Source of the DNA: Candidatus Zymogenus sp.
GTDB lineage: Bacteria; Desulfobacterota; Zymogenia; Zymogenales; Zymogenaceae
DNA: 7,076 bases
Direction: 5' to 3'
NCBI GenBank assembly: GCA_030613285.1
Contig: JAUWME010000118.1
Span: forward strand, 1-7,076
This document shows, one piece after another, positions 5,018 to 7,076 of this stretch. Position numbers and translations under genes: made by a program. The notes below the pieces were generated by a model that saw only the letters and a program-made list of their open reading frames with translations, was not told the DNA's origin and ran no database searches. Within the stretch, counting starts at the first letter, position 1. Every line of letters begins with the position of its first letter.

Positions 5018-5075
5018 TTTGACTGGGAATCCAGAACAATATTCACTGGATTCCCGCTTTCCAAGGGAATGACAG
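5008..5075. repeat. GTCATTC...GGGAATGAC palindromic element
   Basis: GTCATTCTCAG, then TGGGAATCCAG, loop ACAATATTCAC, TGGATTCCCGCTTT, CCAAGGGAATGACAGA. The inner arms GGGAATCCA and TGGATTCCC are perfect. Its loop is shared with the copy at 3747-3817. It overlaps the end of the long direct repeat. Confidence 0.7.
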
Positions 5076-5087
5076 ACAGTAAAAACT

Positions 5088-5140
5088 GTCATTGCAATGA
5101 ATTAGTCCAACCTTGGTTGGGTTAATGACGAAGCAATCTC
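5088..5140. repeat. GTCATTGC...GCAATCTC palindromic element, copy 2
   Basis: The ends match 1880-1932. The interior differs but can also form a stem: TAGTCCAACC against GGTTGGGTTA (5103-5122, ten pairs including two G-T). It lies 10 bp past the stop codon of the GT39 gene, so in that mRNA it would form a 3' hairpin; it has no T tract. Confidence 0.65.
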
Positions 5141-5150
5141 GTCTTACAAT

Positions 5151-6701
5151 CTACTCCCCGCCACCAAGGTCGTAGAGAAACACCGAGGAGGCGGTGCTGT
5201 AAAATGAGTCTATCCTTCGCCCCGCACTGTCGAGACGATGGAGGTACTTCCCATTCATCTCTTCAATCTTCTCCTCATTGTAGGTATGAGAGAATAGAAC
5301 CCAAACCCTCTTTTGCCCCTTGATTTCATCAATCTCAAAGGAATAGACGTGTGGATTTTTGCTCTTTAGCCTGTCTGCCGTCGCGGGCATAGACCGAAGG
5401 TCGTATCTATCGGCGTAATAGAGATATTGATATTTTGCGCCGTAATGGATATAGATGGTGTCTCCCGGTTCCCGGTGCTCGCTGATGTACGCCAATACCG
5501 GCTTAATTTCCTCTCTCACCATTGGCTTTAGAAAGTAGTTTCCATTGTTTAAAATAGGCACGAGAATAAGTATCCCAATAGTGAAAACCATCAGAATCGA
5601 AAGTGGGGATGATCTATTGTTGCTCCACGCTATTAGCTCAAAAACCCCTTCCGAAATTGTGAGGATGACCAATGGAATTAGAAACAGTATCAATCTGTCG
5701 TAAAAAGGGTAGAGCTGCAGCGCCGACGCTATCAATGTAACGAAAAGTGGTGTTATTAAAAAAAAGAATATTTTTTTGTTCCTGACAAAAAGGGAGACTA
5801 ATCCACCCAAAAAAAATATCAGCCAGATTCCGGCGACCGGCGCCATCCCCAGGAGGAGCTTCGATTTGAATATCATCAAGAGATGCTCAAAATACCACTT
5901 TATGTCCGCTATGGATGTAATGGGAAACGGGGCGAAGTGCTCTGACCAGTAATTGAATATCCATTCCTTTTCCAGTCCACTTTCGATGTTTAGAGTAGAA
6001 AAATAGTTCATTGCAAAACATAAAAGCCAAGTGGAAAATATTGGGATGAAGGTGAAAAGTTTTTTCCATTCTCTCTTTGATATTGAAAAGAAAAGGAGGG
6101 TTGCTCCCACCCCCGCCATTACAAACACCACCGGGTGGGAAAACCAACCTGCAACTCCACCAAATATGGCGAAAAGCGCCGACCCTTTTAAATTAAAGTC
6201 CCTTTTATCCGCATAGAGTAACACCAAGTAGAAGAGGAGGGTTATCATGATGTCGCTGGCGTACTGCTTGACTTCCACTGAATAGTAAATTAGAGACCAA
6301 GGGAGGATAAAGAGGACAAGGGCAATTGGGGTTGCCTCTTTTTTTAGGATTTTTTTTGCAAGTAGAAAAAAAATGGGGATGGAAAGCGCACCTGATATTA
6401 GCGGAAACAATCGAAGGGAGTATTCCGAAGTTCCGAGGAGGATGGTTATTGATTTTTCTATAAAGAGAAAACCGAGGGGGGCGTATTGGTTATAGTCAAG
6501 GTGTTGAAGGAGTCCTGAAAACGACCTGTTGATGATATTGAGAGAGAGGGCGGCTTCATCAAGCCAGAGGGATTTGTTGCAAAGATACTGGTAAAGGCGA
6601 ATGAAGATACCGATAGATATTATGTAGATGGGAAGGCGATCTGACAGATATATCCGCTCGAAGTTCCTCGTCCAGCTTTGGTTTTTGTTGGGGGTTTCCA
6701 T
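5151..6701 (-). CDS. GT39/PMT_2-type integral membrane glycosyltransferase
   Basis: This 516-residue protein is a GT-C fold transferase. Such enzymes take sugar from a polyprenyl-phosphate carrier and place it on a lipid, glycan or protein on the outer face of the inner membrane. A first membrane helix (about 23-40) is followed by the hallmark WLDE (46-49) in the first external loop, with Asp48/Glu49 as the likely catalytic pair, then QYAPLGF (72-78), RLFPLISGALSIPI (97-110), YSVEVKQYASD (140-150) and GWFSHP (185-190). Further hydrophobic helices run through about 385. Residues from about 395 form a soluble C-terminal domain, probably extracytoplasmic. The length is normal for the family. The ATG lies 38 bp after a GT2 gene of the lipid-phosphate-sugar synthase type and they are probably one operon. 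No clear Shine-Dalgarno sequence precedes it. The acceptor and sugar are unknown. Confidence 0.88.
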   Translation of the reverse strand: METPNKNQSWTRNFERIYLSDRLPIYIISIGIFIRLYQYLCNKSLWLDEAALSLNIINRSFSGLLQHLDYNQYAPLGFLFIEKSITILLGTSEYSLRLFPLISGALSIPIFFLLAKKILKKEATPIALVLFILPWSLIYYSVEVKQYASDIMITLLFYLVLLYADKRDFNLKGSALFAIFGGVAGWFSHPVVFVMAGVGATLLFFSISKREWKKLFTFIPIFSTWLLCFAMNYFSTLNIESGLEKEWIFNYWSEHFAPFPITSIADIKWYFEHLLMIFKSKLLLGMAPVAGIWLIFFLGGLVSLFVRNKKIFFFLITPLFVTLIASALQLYPFYDRLILFLIPLVILTISEGVFELIAWSNNRSSPLSILMVFTIGILILVPILNNGNYFLKPMVREEIKPVLAYISEHREPGDTIYIHYGAKYQYLYYADRYDLRSMPATADRLKSKNPHVYSFEIDEIKGQKRVWVLFSHTYNEEKIEEMNGKYLHRLDSAGRRIDSFYSTASSVFLYDLGGGE

Positions 6702-6722
6702 TTAAGAATTTACTAACTTAAC

Positions 6723-6749
6723 TAATTGAATTAATTGGATTAATTGAAA
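6723..6749. repeat. 9-bp tandem repeat spanning GT2 stop codon
   Basis: Three 9-bp units, TAATTGAAT, TAATTGGAT and TAATTGAAA, overlap the end of the GT2 gene and the spacer before GT39. On the coding strand each unit contributes an in-frame stop, so the GT2 frame reads TAA, TAA, TAG and then another TAG. Confidence 0.75.
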
Positions 6750-7076
6750 AGGCGATACCAAACGATATAAAAAATTGCAACGACACCATCCTTCCAACCA
6801 ATCTTCTTACCCTCTTCATAGGTACGCCCGTAATAGCTGATGGGAATTTCATAAATTCGGTACTTCTTTTTTGCGATTTTTGCGGTAAACTCCGGCTCAA
6901 ATCCAAACCTGTTTGATTTGAAGCGAAGCTCCTTTAGTATCTCGCTTTTGAAGACTTTATAACATGTCTCCATGTCGGTGAGGTTGATGTTGTTCATGAT
7001 GTTGGAGAGGAGTGTCAGAAACCTGTTTCCAAGGTAATGCCAAAAATATAGGACCCTGTGGGGGCCGCCCAAAAAG
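6740..7076 (-). CDS. GT2 glycosyltransferase, C-terminal part (polyprenyl-phosphate-sugar synthase-like)
   Basis: Only the last 112 or so codons are present; the catalytic N-terminus, including the DXD nucleotide-sugar site, lies beyond base 7076. The frame is open through the edge and begins [17 protein letters not shown], followed by [25 protein letters not shown] and [19 protein letters not shown]. These are typical of GT2 enzymes related to dolichyl-phosphate mannose/glucose synthases, which load a sugar from a nucleotide donor onto polyprenyl phosphate at the cytoplasmic face. The TTG at 7072 falls inside the conserved block and is not a start. No C-terminal membrane helices follow, unlike GtrB-type relatives. 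The GT39 gene starts 38 bp downstream and is the natural user of such a lipid-linked sugar. Family assignment is strong; the sugar is unknown. Confidence 0.88.
   Translation of the reverse strand, partial: FLGGPHRVLYFWHYLGNRFLTLLSNIMNNINLTDMETCYKVFKSEILKELRFKSNRFGFEPEFTAKIAKKKYRIYEIPISYYGRTYEEGKKIGWKDGVVAIFYIVWYRLFN

Larger units (their letters stand above)
4729..5150. other. 422-bp intergenic region: V4R promoter area and third repeat cluster
   Basis: No gene is visible. Bases 4729-4810 are AT-rich and include a possible V4R promoter. From 4824 a GTGGCAAAAA...GTCATTGCC segment leads into the second long direct repeat (4884-5017), a further palindromic element (5008-5075) and a GTCATTGC...GCAATCTC element (5088-5140) lying just past the stop codon of the GT39 gene. 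Confidence 0.75.

Noticed and set aside
3747..5075. Repeat clusters as a CRISPR array
   Set aside because: Copies are palindromic, diverged, irregularly spaced and lack uniform spacers; no cas gene is present.
6740..7072. TTG at 7072 as start of a 110-residue protein
   Set aside because: The conserved GT2 sequence continues upstream of it (FLGG) and the frame stays open to the window edge, so the gene is truncated by the window rather than short.

Overview
The window carries six protein genes, all on the minus strand, separated by three unusually repeat-rich intergenic stretches. Nothing here names a species. Several features suggest an uncultured Gram-negative-type bacterium, possibly a deltaproteobacterial/Desulfobacterota-like lineage: a signal-peptide-bearing repeat protein, a lipid-linked glycosylation gene pair, near-consensus sigma70 promoters, and many copies of a GTCATTC...GGGAATGAC palindromic repeat. 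That placement is inference only. Base composition is mixed: sampled lines are about 58% G+C in the aminotransferase (241-300) and about 37% in the V4R gene (4321-4440).

Layout, left to right: (1) 1-818, a class III PLP aminotransferase whose C-terminus lies outside the window, and 872-1507, a TetR-family regulator immediately upstream of it; the two form a likely operon transcribed leftward. (2) 1508-2218, a long leader and promoter for the TetR gene, followed by three kinds of repeat and the terminator of the next gene. (3) 2219-3382, a secreted protein made of seven tectonin/beta-propeller-like repeats behind a signal peptide, a small beta-rich domain and a ten-glycine linker. (4) 3383-4119, its leader with two palindromes, a perfect-consensus sigma70 promoter, and a second repeat cluster. 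(5) 4120-4728, a cysteine-rich V4R-domain protein. (6) 4729-5150, a third repeat cluster. (7) 5151-6701, a GT39/PMT_2-type membrane glycosyltransferase, and 6740-7076, the C-terminal part of a GT2 polyprenyl-phosphate-sugar-synthase-like enzyme, which runs off the right edge.

The GT2/GT39 pair makes biological sense as donor synthesis (a sugar loaded on a lipid phosphate) followed by transfer on the outer face of the membrane. TetR plus aminotransferase looks like a small regulated metabolic unit of unknown substrate. The propeller and V4R genes stand alone.

The most unusual content is not coding. A block of about 140 bp, including a sigma70 promoter with an A-rich upstream tract, occurs twice (1734-1873 and 3543-3678), each time facing a different gene. 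The V4R gene is bracketed by 99-bp direct repeats that differ at only three positions, and one of them has a 20-bp hairpin-forming insert in the middle of its palindrome. I saw no transposase, tRNA, rRNA or CRISPR array.
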